Shown here piece after piece: positions 52,053 through 59,878 of a stretch of DNA of 64,000 bases (positions are counted from its first letter, which is position 1; each line of letters opens with the position of its first letter). The notes under the pieces are model-generated. The model worked only from the letters and a program-made list of their open reading frames with translations, did not search any database and had not been told where the DNA came from. The translations under genes were made by a program, and so were the position numbers. Source of the DNA: Sphingomonas_E sp042693015 (GTDB lineage: Bacteria; Pseudomonadota; Alphaproteobacteria; Sphingomonadales; Sphingomonadaceae); contig NZ_CP170544.1 in NCBI RefSeq assembly GCF_042693015.1, positions 3,224,001-3,288,000 on the forward strand, in the 5' to 3' direction.

Positions 52053-54371
52053 ATGCGCATTCAGGCCTTTGAAGGCACGGCGATGGCGCTTCTGCTGGGC
52101 TTCGCGGGATCGCCCGCCGTTCATGCCCAGAACGTGAAGGCAACTGGCGTCGACGACCAGCTTGAGACCATTACGGTAACTGCGCGCCGTCAGTCCGAGG
52201 CATTGCAGACGACACCCGTCGCAGTGACTGCCTTTTCGTCGCGACTGCTCGATCATTTGAACGTGCAGCAAGTGACGGCGATCGCTGAGCTCACGCCCAA
52301 CCTCCAGATCCTGCCGCAATCGACCGGCGCCACCGCCGCTACCATCTCGATCAGGGGAATCAGCCAGCAGGAACCGGCGGTTACGGCCGAGGCCGGCGTC
52401 GGCATCTATCTCGACGGCGTGTATATCGCCCGTACCGCGGGGTCGGTGTTCGATCTGGTCGATCTTGCCCGTATCGAGGTGCTGCGCGGCCCGCAGGGGA
52501 CGTTGTTCGGCCGAAACACCACGGGCGGTGCGATCCAACTGATCAGCCGTGAGCCCGACGACACTATCGGCGCGCAGGTGAAAGCCGGCTATGGCAGCTT
52601 CGACGAATGGTATGCCCGCGCGCGCTTCGATACAGGCCTGATCGACGACTCCGGCCTCAAGGCCAGCTTCGCCTATCTTCATCGTCAGCGCGACGGTTAC
52701 GTAAACAATCTGCTCGCGCCGAGCTCCGAAGATCCCGGCGCGTTGAACAGCGACACGCTCTCCGTCGCAGTGTCGGCCCAGGCTTCAGAAACATTCAGAA
52801 TCCGGTACAATTTCGATTACAGCAAGAGGTTTGCGGTTGCCGACTTCTTCCAGCTCGTTGCCGCCACGCCGGATGTTCTTGCCTATTTTGGTGCTTCACC
52901 AAGCTATGGTGGGGCAAGTTTCACGGTGGCACCCGGCCGGAGGGAAACCGGCGAACAGGTGGATTATCACGGGAATTTCGGCGCCGTATCGGAATCGTGG
53001 GGAAATGCGCTCACGATTGACTGGCAGGCGACCTCCGATGTGGCAGTCAAATCCATCACCGCTTATCGCGAGTTCAGCCAGAATTCGACGCAGACACTGA
53101 GCGGGAACGGCCGGCTTCTCGGGCTGGTTGTCGACGCGAGCAATCCGGCCGGTGTCTCGGTACAGCCCGTCGTTCCGTTCAACGGGTTCAATCGCGTCAA
53201 GCAGCATCAGGTGTCACAGGAATTCCAGCTTTTCGGTAACAGCCGCCAGTTCAGCTATGTCGCCGGTGCCTTTTATTTCCGCGAAAATGGTTCGGAAGCG
53301 CTCCAGCAGGAACTCACACTTGTGCTGCCGGGCGGCGGACTCGGCGTCAATCTACCGCCCTTCCAGGGCTTCGACGGCACGTCGACTTCCTATGCGCTGT
53401 TCGGGCAGGTCAGCTACCGGCCCGACGCCCTGGACAACAAACTCGAATTGACCGGAGGACTTCGGCAGACTTGGGACAAGAAGCGGATCACGCTCGACAG
53501 CTCGATCTTCGGCGCGCCGACGGCGACCGGAACGGGCCGCCGTGACTTCAGCAACCTTTCGTGGACCGCGGCTGCAAATTATCGCTTTACGGGCGACGTG
53601 ATGGCGTATGCCAAGGCATCCAGCGGGTTCAAGGCCGGGGGATTTTCTCCCCGTGCCAGCGTCATTGCACCCTTCGAGCCCGAAGAAGCGGTAGCCTTCG
53701 AGGTCGGCCTGAAATCCGAATTGCTCGATCGGCGACTTCGCCTGAACCTGGCGGCGTTTCGCACCGACTATGACAACCTTCAGATCCAGCAATTTGCCGC
53801 GGGATCGTCGGGGGCCAGCAGCCTCATCGTCAACGCCGGCAAGGTCGTTTTCCAGGGCTTCGAGGCGGAAGTCGCTGCGGTCCCCGTACGGGGGCTGACG
53901 CTATCTGCAGCGCTTGGCTATACCGATCCCAATTATAAGAGCTTCCTTTATCGGGACCCGGCAACCGACCAGATCATCGACGTCGCCGATGAAGCGCGGA
54001 TGCCGCAAGCCGCGAAGTGCAACTGGACGATGGGCGCGGAATATAAATGGGAGGTCGGAGATATTGGCGAGCTTACTCTCCGCGCCGATTATTCCTGGCG
54101 GGGCCGCATCTATTTCTTCGCGCTCGACCGGCAGGCCCCGTTCAATCGGGAGATTAGTTCGCCCGAAGTGCGCGACTTGCGGGCGCGCCTAACCTTGTCC
54201 GATGTAATTCTCGGCACGGGACGCACGCGTCTGGAAGCCTCCTTGTGGGGCGCAAATCTCACTAACGCGCACAATCTCGGTTTTGGCGTTGATTTTGGCT
54301 CACTCGGGTTCGGCGGCGTAACCTACCTGCCGCCACGTAGTGCCGGCATCGACGTGAAACTGACCTACTAG
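52053..54371 (+). CDS. TonB-dependent receptor (no STN domain)
   Basis: 772 aa from the ATG at 52053 (AGGGAGGGGA upstream). A signal peptide (AMALLLGFAGSPAVHAQ) is followed by a TonB box (LETITVTARR) and plug domain with IEVLRGPQGTLFGRNTTGGA, then a 22-strand barrel ending GIDVKLTY. It has no STN domain, so it takes no part in FecI/R signalling. It shares strong plug signatures with the receptor at 45446 but has a different barrel. It is probably co-transcribed with the tandem SnoaL gene and controlled by the AraC protein. It takes up an organic ligand of unknown nature. Confidence 0.92.
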   Translation: MRIQAFEGTAMALLLGFAGSPAVHAQNVKATGVDDQLETITVTARRQSEALQTTPVAVTAFSSRLLDHLNVQQVTAIAELTPNLQILPQSTGATAATISIRGISQQEPAVTAEAGVGIYLDGVYIARTAGSVFDLVDLARIEVLRGPQGTLFGRNTTGGAIQLISREPDDTIGAQVKAGYGSFDEWYARARFDTGLIDDSGLKASFAYLHRQRDGYVNNLLAPSSEDPGALNSDTLSVAVSAQASETFRIRYNFDYSKRFAVADFFQLVAATPDVLAYFGASPSYGGASFTVAPGRRETGEQVDYHGNFGAVSESWGNALTIDWQATSDVAVKSITAYREFSQNSTQTLSGNGRLLGLVVDASNPAGVSVQPVVPFNGFNRVKQHQVSQEFQLFGNSRQFSYVAGAFYFRENGSEALQQELTLVLPGGGLGVNLPPFQGFDGTSTSYALFGQVSYRPDALDNKLELTGGLRQTWDKKRITLDSSIFGAPTATGTGRRDFSNLSWTAAANYRFTGDVMAYAKASSGFKAGGFSPRASVIAPFEPEEAVAFEVGLKSELLDRRLRLNLAAFRTDYDNLQIQQFAAGSSGASSLIVNAGKVVFQGFEAEVAAVPVRGLTLSAALGYTDPNYKSFLYRDPATDQIIDVADEARMPQAAKCNWTMGAEYKWEVGDIGELTLRADYSWRGRIYFFALDRQAPFNREISSPEVRDLRARLTLSDVILGTGRTRLEASLWGANLTNAHNLGFGVDFGSLGFGGVTYLPPRSAGIDVKLTY

Positions 54372-54849
54372 TCGGCGCGAATAGCAGGCTGCCATTTGGA
54401 CAACTAGATCGTCGGAGGTTCCGATCGAGTGGTCAGTCTGGTTCGATCATCGCCGCCCACTCACCGTCCGCCGTAGGTCGTTCGTTGAGATACTCGCCCT
54501 GTGCGGGTCATCTGACAGGCGGACGGCTGCCGCCTAACGCCGCTCGATTGGCAGAGCGGAACCTAGCCGCGAATTTTGCTAATGTCGGCCCGAGCGCAAT
54601 TGACGACAACGTCGACGTTAGTGCGCTTCAAACGCTCCTGAGTGCGGCATCGTTCTCGACCTGAATGACCGGCAGCTTTTAAGCATCCACTTTCGGCGGG
54701 CGAATGACAGCAATGTCGGCGGCCGCCGCCCGATGATCCATGGGGGCACGTGTCGGGCGGCGAGGCCGGCTTTTCGCAATTTCGCCCGTCGAGCTGCCTT
54801 TCCGGAGTCGACGACATTGCGGACGGCGCTGCGTCATGCAAATTGGGGC
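54372..54849. other. 478-bp gap with degenerate repeat (54648-54676)
   Basis: No gene is convincing. The repeat at 54648-54676 nearly matches 20205-20233. Fragments with CGGACGGCTGCCGCC (~54520) and similar patterns belong to the same decayed family. The sequence marks the start of the second accessory region. Confidence 0.5.
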
Positions 54850-55152
54850 GTGATCCGTAGACCCCTAACCTATCTGTTGATCCTCCTTGCCGCGATTTCA
54901 TGCCTCTACCTTGCCTCATTCTTCGTAGCGGCTCGAGGGCAGTGGAACTGCGGCATCAACGACATCGACCTGATCGTCCTGGGGTCGATCTGTGCTGTCT
55001 TCGTATCAGCGTCGGCGGCGGCATGGCGGCAGCTACAACCCACCAGTCTGCGCGGGGGTCTGCAATTTGTTCTCGCGCCTTGGCTCGGGCTCGTATCATT
55101 TATCTTTTTTCTGACAGTGCTTGCCCCTAAATGTCCTTTCATTGCGCGCTAA
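54850..55152 (+). CDS. Small hypothetical membrane protein (~100 aa)
   Basis: GTG start proposed at 54850; the frame is open further upstream but there reads a repeat-rich low-quality stretch. Three hydrophobic helices are seen: LTYLLILLAAISCLYLASFF, DLIVLGSICAVFVSASAAA, and APWLGLVSFIFFLTVLA. No family is recognised. A similar-sized membrane gene follows at 55251. Confidence 0.5.
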   Translation: MIRRPLTYLLILLAAISCLYLASFFVAARGQWNCGINDIDLIVLGSICAVFVSASAAAWRQLQPTSLRGGLQFVLAPWLGLVSFIFFLTVLAPKCPFIAR

Positions 55153-55250
55153 CGACAATCCGGCCGTTCACCGCAACCCGCGGCGTAGCCTAGAAAGATC
55201 CTGCCGGTGCGGACTCGCCGGCGTTGTTGCCCTTGCACGGCGATGATAAC

Positions 55251-55499
55251 ATGCCCGATAGCCGTCGCAGGAGTGCAGAAGCCTTGATTAGTAAGCACCC
55301 GAGTGCATGGCTTGTAATAGCGGCGGCGGCACTGATCGCCAGTTGCTTCGGCACGTTCTATTCATTTCTTGCCGTCGGTGTCAGCGACGGACCGGGGCAT
55401 ATCACTGCGCAACTCACGCTCGGTGCCTGCGTCGTGGCGGCACTCGGCGCGCTTGTGATCGCTTGGCGGGCGACTTCGGCGCTGCTGATGCTTCTGTGA
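55251..55499 (+). CDS. Small hypothetical membrane protein (82 aa)
   Basis: The ATG at 55251 has a weak GCGATGATAAC upstream. Two hydrophobic helices are separated by a short polar loop: AWLVIAAAALIASCFGTFYS and LTLGACVVAALGALVIAWRA. No known family or motif. The cell location is probably the inner membrane. Confidence 0.5.
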   Translation: MPDSRRRSAEALISKHPSAWLVIAAAALIASCFGTFYSFLAVGVSDGPGHITAQLTLGACVVAALGALVIAWRATSALLMLL

Positions 55500-55594
55500 G
55501 CGGCAGCAATGCAGAGGTTGTGACGCGCAAGCTGACTGACGGCTTCCCCCCGACAGGGCTGACCCTCGCCGGCATTGCCCCACTCCCGAATCCC

Positions 55595-55652
55595 GTCCTC
55601 GTTCCCGATCTGAACGGCCGGCAGCTAATGGGCAGGCGAATTCGAGCCCGGA
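55595..55652. repeat. Degenerate interspersed repeat, longest copy
   Basis: CTCGTTCCCGATCTGAACGG, then CCGGCAGCTAATGGGCAGGC, then GAATTCGAGCC. Its left half matches 20205, 29591 and 54648; its right half matches 40219. It is the best copy from which to draw a consensus. Confidence 0.55.
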
Positions 55653-55754
55653 AGGTCGGTTTCGTCGGCGGTAGCGGCCGCAGAGCTACTTGCGAGCTAC
55701 GGGCACAAAAAGCCATGATCGGGAACTGATAACGCGACGATTTTGCGAACAAGC

Positions 55755-55784
55755 GGGGCCATCGTTTAGACTGACGATGGCCCC
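55755..55784 (-). terminator. Stem-loop beyond the MucR gene
   Basis: Perfect 11-bp arms GGGGCCATCGT / ACGATGGCCCC with an 8-nt loop, 9 nt past the MucR stop on the minus strand. There is no strong T-run, so termination strength is uncertain. Confidence 0.55.
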
Positions 55785-55792
55785 ATCGTCAT

Positions 55793-56344
55793 TCAGCTTC
55801 CCAAGTGATCCTTGGCCGCAGCCACAGCCGCCTTCAACGTGCGAGGCTTACGCACGGGCTTAGTCGCCGGTGGGTTTGCAGCTTCGGCCTTCGGAGCGGC
55901 CTTTGCGGGAGCCTCAGCCGTAGGCTTGGTAGCAAACGTCTCACCCTTCTTCCGACCCAGACCGAGCTTCATAGCCACTTCGCGGCGATGAGCACTGTAG
56001 GCAGGCGAAACAAGCGGATAGGATGCAGGCAAGCCAAACGCTTCACGATAGCTTTCCGGCGTGTAGCCGTGGCGGCCGATGTGGCGTTTCAAACTCTTAT
56101 ACGGCTTGTTATCGATCATACTGATGATGACATCAGGGTTGGCCAACGACTTCCTGATCGACACCGCGCCAACCGGCTTCTCAGCTTCCGCCGCGGGAGC
56201 CGGGCCGCCGAGGCCAGACAGGGCTCCATGAACATTGGCGATAAGGCTGGGAAGATCATTCACAGCGACCGAATTGTTAGCGACATGTGCCGACACGATG
56301 TCAGCGGTAAGCGCGATAAGCGCTTCTTTATTTTCGTCAGACAT
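55793..56344 (-). CDS. MucR-family transcriptional regulator
   Basis: 183 aa. N-terminal helices LIALTADIVSAHVANNSVAV, then the Ros/MucR region VIISMIDNKPYKSLKRHIGR, HGYTPESYREAFGLPASYPL and a KLGLGRK end. As in the paralogue at 29909, the usual zinc Cys is Ser and the second ligand Asp. A short Lys/Ala/Pro-rich tail (~45 residues) follows, much shorter than the ~290-residue tail of the other. The upstream region is very AT-rich, as expected for MucR autoregulation. Confidence 0.88.
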   Translation of the reverse strand: MSDENKEALIALTADIVSAHVANNSVAVNDLPSLIANVHGALSGLGGPAPAAEAEKPVGAVSIRKSLANPDVIISMIDNKPYKSLKRHIGRHGYTPESYREAFGLPASYPLVSPAYSAHRREVAMKLGLGRKKGETFATKPTAEAPAKAAPKAEAANPPATKPVRKPRTLKAAVAAAKDHLGS

Positions 56345-56732
56345 GGATTTTCCTCTTTAGTCCCGACACGGACCTTACAAACATAGTCCGACCACCGCTT
56401 TCATTCAACGATTAGGAAATTGTGGTTTTCGCTTCTGCTGGAAGTTGAAATTGAAATTACAAATATCCATGTCCATATGGTATGTGACATGAGTAAAAAA
56501 TATCGTTCTCAGTGCGAATTTACTTATCTAAAAACTTGATTTAAGAAATTGACGTGATTTTTTTGAAATTACTCCGACTTCAACAGCGTGCCACTGCCGC
56601 TTGACGCATGAGCGCCCGCTCGGTCGCCGTATAATCGGCGACTCATCCGGCCTTTTCTCTCGATGAATGAAAGGCAGCTTTCAGTAACCGTCAATCGGCT
56701 ACTGAATGGCGGCGTTGTCGACGCATACCGCC
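56345..56732. promoter_or_regulatory. AT-rich upstream region of mucR with dyad
   Basis: 388 bp, far more AT-rich than the neighbours (notably 56440-56580), with several A/T runs and a dyad CATGTC-n12-GACATG (56469-56492). MucR-type proteins bind AT-rich sites, so autoregulation is likely. No gene is seen. A weak repeat piece (GAATGAAAGGCAGCTTTC) lies at 56665. Confidence 0.5.
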
Positions 56733-57947
56733 TCACGGTAGTCCAAGCATGCCAGCCACACGGACGCGACGGGCAATGCCCGCGATTTCATTCTCCCACC
56801 TCAAAAACCAGGCCCGCTTCTCTTCTTCGAGCCCGTACAGGTCGTAGGTGCGCTCCATGCCCTTCTTGACGTGGTTCAGCATGGCCTCCGCCGTTTCATA
56901 GTCGACGTTGAGCCTCTTGGTGTTGGATCGGGCCGTTCGCCGAAAATCATGGGGCGTAAAGCGCTCGATCGGCCGGCCGGCCTGCTGCTCCATGCGCAGC
57001 CGCACTCGATCGCGGGCCTTATACCATCCGGTCGTTCTGGGGCCCTCGCATTTCTCTGCTGGAAAGACCCATTCGTCATTGGTTTGCATAAGGCTTCGTC
57101 CCAATGGCCCAAGTGCGATCGTGTGCGCGACAGTGTTCTTCGCGCGGGACGCCGGTATCGTCGAAATGCCGTCGACGATCTCTTCCCACCGCGCACGGAT
57201 GACCTCTGACAGTCGCGCGGCGGTCAGTAGCCAAAGCAGCATTCCGCGCTGGAAGTGGTGCTCCTCATGAACCAAACCCTGCAGAAACCAGCCAATCTCC
57301 TCGAGCGTGAGGGTGCGGGTGCGCGGGGTTTCAGGGTATTTCAGGTCACCAAGTCGACGAGCTGGGTCGATTTCGAGTCCAACCTCGGTGCCACGCAACG
57401 ACGCCGCCCATCCGAAGAATACCTTGAGTTCAACCGCGAGCCGATTTGCGCGGACTTTCGCTGTCTTGCCTTTGCGATCGACGAGACGGACGAGATCAGT
57501 CTCAGTGACGTCGTAAATGACCCGCTGACCGATCGTCGGCGCAACGTCCCGCTGGAAGATCTCTATCTTCTCCGCGATCGTCCGTGGCTTATTGATTCGC
57601 TTCGCGCGCGAGGAGCGTCCTTCCCGAACTGCCTGCATATAGAGACCGTGAGCACGCGCGACGGTCATGCTCAGCCGCGCTCGCTCCTCTCTGGGATCAA
57701 TGCCGGCTTCAACCTGCTCATTGAGTACAGCCGCCCATTCGCGGGCAGCAGCAATGCTGTGAGCCGGAAAGGTCCCTAGAACTAGTTTCACTACCACTGA
57801 TGTTCGCGGCAGCCGCCGTCGGTATTGCCAACGCTTCCTGCCGCCGGGCAGCGCTTCAATCTGCAGCCCCGGTGTCTGAGGGTCGCAAACGCGTACACAA
57901 TTCAGAGCGTCAATCACGCCCGGGGTAAGTGCCTTTTGCCTTGCCAT
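56733..57947 (-). CDS. Tyrosine-type site-specific integrase
   Basis: About 404 aa from the ATG at 57947 (AGGGA upstream); an alternative TTG at 58004 lies on top of the short direct repeats. The N-terminal DUF4102-type arm domain has LTPGVIDALNCVRVCDPQTP, then LQIEALPGGRKRWQYRR. The catalytic domain shows Arg in TAARLSEVIRARW, the H-x-x-R box HDFRRTARS, the second His in LNHV and the Tyr in ERTYDLYG. It is a P4-like integrase of genomic islands. It shows that this end of the window is a mobile island; no tRNA attachment site was identified. Confidence 0.93.
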   Translation of the reverse strand: MARQKALTPGVIDALNCVRVCDPQTPGLQIEALPGGRKRWQYRRRLPRTSVVVKLVLGTFPAHSIAAAREWAAVLNEQVEAGIDPREERARLSMTVARAHGLYMQAVREGRSSRAKRINKPRTIAEKIEIFQRDVAPTIGQRVIYDVTETDLVRLVDRKGKTAKVRANRLAVELKVFFGWAASLRGTEVGLEIDPARRLGDLKYPETPRTRTLTLEEIGWFLQGLVHEEHHFQRGMLLWLLTAARLSEVIRARWEEIVDGISTIPASRAKNTVAHTIALGPLGRSLMQTNDEWVFPAEKCEGPRTTGWYKARDRVRLRMEQQAGRPIERFTPHDFRRTARSNTKRLNVDYETAEAMLNHVKKGMERTYDLYGLEEEKRAWFLRWENEIAGIARRVRVAGMLGLP

Positions 57948-57971
57948 ACCGATCCCTGGCGGCCTTTGGCA

Positions 57972-58041
57972 GGACACAAAATCGGGACACAAATCGGTAC
58001 ACAAGAGGGGTCAAACCGGGTCGAATCAGGTCTAACCCGGT
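57972..58041. repeat. Short direct repeats and dyad next to the integrase
   Basis: Three tandem variants of GGACACAAATCGG lie at about 57972, 57985 and 57996 (12-13-bp period), followed by ACCGGGT-n13-ACCCGGT (58015-58041). Their position just upstream of the integrase suggests integrase arm-type binding sites or part of an attachment site. Confidence 0.4.
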
Positions 58042-58088
58042 CCAACTTCCTAGAGTGCTCAATCTAGTCGTAACTTGTTGTCCTACAG

Positions 58089-58137
58089 CCGAATCTTGAG
58101 GATTCGGTTGGCTGGGGCGGCAGGCAAGCCGCCCCAG
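58089..58137. terminator. Two adjacent stem-loops
   Basis: CCGAATC-ttgag-GATTCGG (58089-58107) and CTGGGGCGGC-aggcaa-GCCGCCCCAG (58112-58137). The second has 10 perfect GC-rich pairs. They lie between the integrase and the DUF883-like gene and may terminate the latter's transcript. No T-run on either strand is convincing. The remaining 58042-58300 stretch holds no gene. Confidence 0.5.
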
Positions 58138-58300
58138 AGTTAACCTATTAAAAAGTAACGTCGATTTGAGCGTATGGCGTGGTCTGTACCATCGCTTCTA
58201 CCTGATTGGCTGCAGGCTGCAGTGACGGGTTGTGACACTTACTGAGGGGCACCACCCTTTACGCCGCGTCGTGCCAATCTTGCGACAAGGCGAGATCCGC

Positions 58301-58498
58301 CTAGCCCCGGACGCCGCGAAAAGTGTTCACTAGCGCGATTGCTGCTACGCCTACGAGCGCTGCACTCGTCCACGGCCGCGCTTTGGCGAAGGCTTTCGCC
58401 TTATCTGTCAGCGGCCCCTCCCCCGCGAAGTGAGTTCGGAAGTCGTCCGTAAGCGCGGTCTTATCGTTTGATGCTCGAACTTGGGCAGAGTCAGCCAT
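58301..58498 (-). CDS. Small DUF883/ElaB-like membrane protein
   Basis: 65 aa. AGGAGATATCC precedes the ATG. A charged N-terminus (ALTDDFRTHFAGEGPLTDKA) is followed by a helix KAFAKARPWTSAALVGVAAI, then ALVNTFRG. This is the ElaB/YqjD pattern of an amphipathic region plus one C-terminal membrane helix with the typical ARPW start. Such proteins associate with the inner membrane and ribosomes under stress. Confidence 0.7.
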   Translation of the reverse strand: MADSAQVRASNDKTALTDDFRTHFAGEGPLTDKAKAFAKARPWTSAALVGVAAIALVNTFRGVRG

Positions 58499-58867
58499 GG
58501 ATATCTCCTGTCGGCGCGGGAATGTGCCGAATGGGAAAGGTAACGCTCAGGCAGCCCACGGGTGCCAGAGACCCGGAATGCGCCGTATGCCCACCGCGGC
58601 GGCACGACTGCCATCCATAGAAAACTTGGAGTCACGGTCTGGAAAGTCGGCTCAGTCGGACAGTCCGGACAGACAGGAATTAGGCGCGGGTGGGCACAAG
58701 CAGCCCTTCGTTCATCCTCACAAACATCGGCGGGCCATCGGCCGCTACGTGGGACGCTGCCCCCTGTGAGGAATCGGGAAGCGCCTCGCGCACAGCTGTC
58801 ACGTCAACTTGGACATGACTGCACCGCGCCAAAACGCGCAATTTATGCGGACCTGATTCGCCGTAAA
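58499..58867. other. 369-bp gap with repeat fragments
   Basis: No convincing gene. Around 58640-58720 is a piece with AGCAGCCCTTCGTTCATCC, which matches the GGAAGCTGCCCTTCGTTCA fragments at 31453 and the related one at 31371. Confidence 0.45.
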
Positions 58868-59710
58868 TTATGCGTCGGCGGAATTGGCTATCGCTGAGAT
58901 TGCCGGTGTCCATCGCATCTTGCCAGCGATGCCACCGCTCAGATCCAGCGCATCAGGCGTGACCTCGCCCGGTGTAAATTCAACCTCGGCGCCAACCGCG
59001 GCAGCGCCATAATGGACCCAGCGGTCATAGAGGTAACGCGCGCTGCCGGCGATCACCGTGTCGGCTGCATCACGCACGATCGCATGGCCGCGCAGAGGAT
59101 GCTGCCCGGTTTTGACCATATCCATTGATAGGCAGAGGATCGCGTCGAGCGCGCTAAACCGGCCTGCCTTCCATTTTGCGTTGGCGTGCCGCTCGGCGAT
59201 CCGAAACATCAGGTCGACCGGGAGATTATAGTCGCCGGTATTGAGGAGGACGGCGACCCCGACGAAGCGCTCCTTGGTATTGGGTAATAGCCGCGCGGTC
59301 GCCTTGATCTGCTTGGCAGCCTTGTCCAGCGCCTCGGGGATGCGCGGCCGGAACTTCCGATAGAAGCGAGTCCAATCGTTTACGCTCAACGACGCGGGGT
59401 CCAGCCGCAGTTGTCCCGGCCCCGTGAAGTTTGGATTGTGGATCCTGCCTCGGCGCAGCAGGTCACTAAAATACTCATCGAGGGTGTTCGAGGCTTGGTA
59501 CTTGCTGACCTGCTTGAGCTCGATGACCAGCTGCGCTTCGGCGGCCTCGAGAACATAATCTGCGTTGAGCGCGGCTTGCGGAATCTCCGCCACCGCAGCA
59601 ACCCGCTGGCCGCCGGCAAAGACAATATAATCGTCGAACACATCCTCATAGGCTTGGACGTTGCGCGTTACGGTTTCCGTTTTCAGCAAGTTGGAGAGCG
59701 CGTTGGCCAT
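58868..59710 (-). CDS. Hypothetical protein, possible restriction-endonuclease-like fold
   Basis: 280 aa, soluble. Residues ~35-75 (AGGQRVAAVAEIPQAALNAD, then YVLEAAEAQLVIELKQVSKY) resemble the D-xn-E-x-K core of PD-(D/E)xK nucleases, with Asp50, Glu and Lys in IELKQ. The rest (TRFYRKFRPRIPEALDKAAK, VDLMFRIAERHANAKW) is helical. I do not recognise a named family. It lies 168 bp downstream of the gene at 59879, on the same strand, so it may belong to the NTPase operon. The nuclease idea is an inference from one motif. Confidence 0.6.
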   Translation of the reverse strand: MANALSNLLKTETVTRNVQAYEDVFDDYIVFAGGQRVAAVAEIPQAALNADYVLEAAEAQLVIELKQVSKYQASNTLDEYFSDLLRRGRIHNPNFTGPGQLRLDPASLSVNDWTRFYRKFRPRIPEALDKAAKQIKATARLLPNTKERFVGVAVLLNTGDYNLPVDLMFRIAERHANAKWKAGRFSALDAILCLSMDMVKTGQHPLRGHAIVRDAADTVIAGSARYLYDRWVHYGAAAVGAEVEFTPGEVTPDALDLSGGIAGKMRWTPAISAIANSADA

Positions 59711-59878
59711 CGCACAAGCTTATGCCGTGCGCGGCCTCTATGCAATTTCGCCAGCAGCGACGGCAAGGCTCAGGAGCGCTGGGACACTGCCTTGATTAGT
59801 CGTGTTCGGTGCCGTCTTCATGGCCCGTCCATCGCGCGACTGAGGCACCAGTCACCAGCAAACGTCACGCTCACCGCC

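Noticed and set aside
58014..58040. GTCGAAT near the integrase, resembling a tRNA T-loop
   Set aside because: The flanking stem has a mismatch and no acceptor stem, anticodon arm or CCA can be built. A tRNA attachment site cannot be supported.
58680..58913. 77-codon minus-strand frame in the gap between the DUF883-like and the possible nuclease genes
   Set aside because: It overlaps repeat fragments and the end of the neighbouring gene, with no ribosome site.
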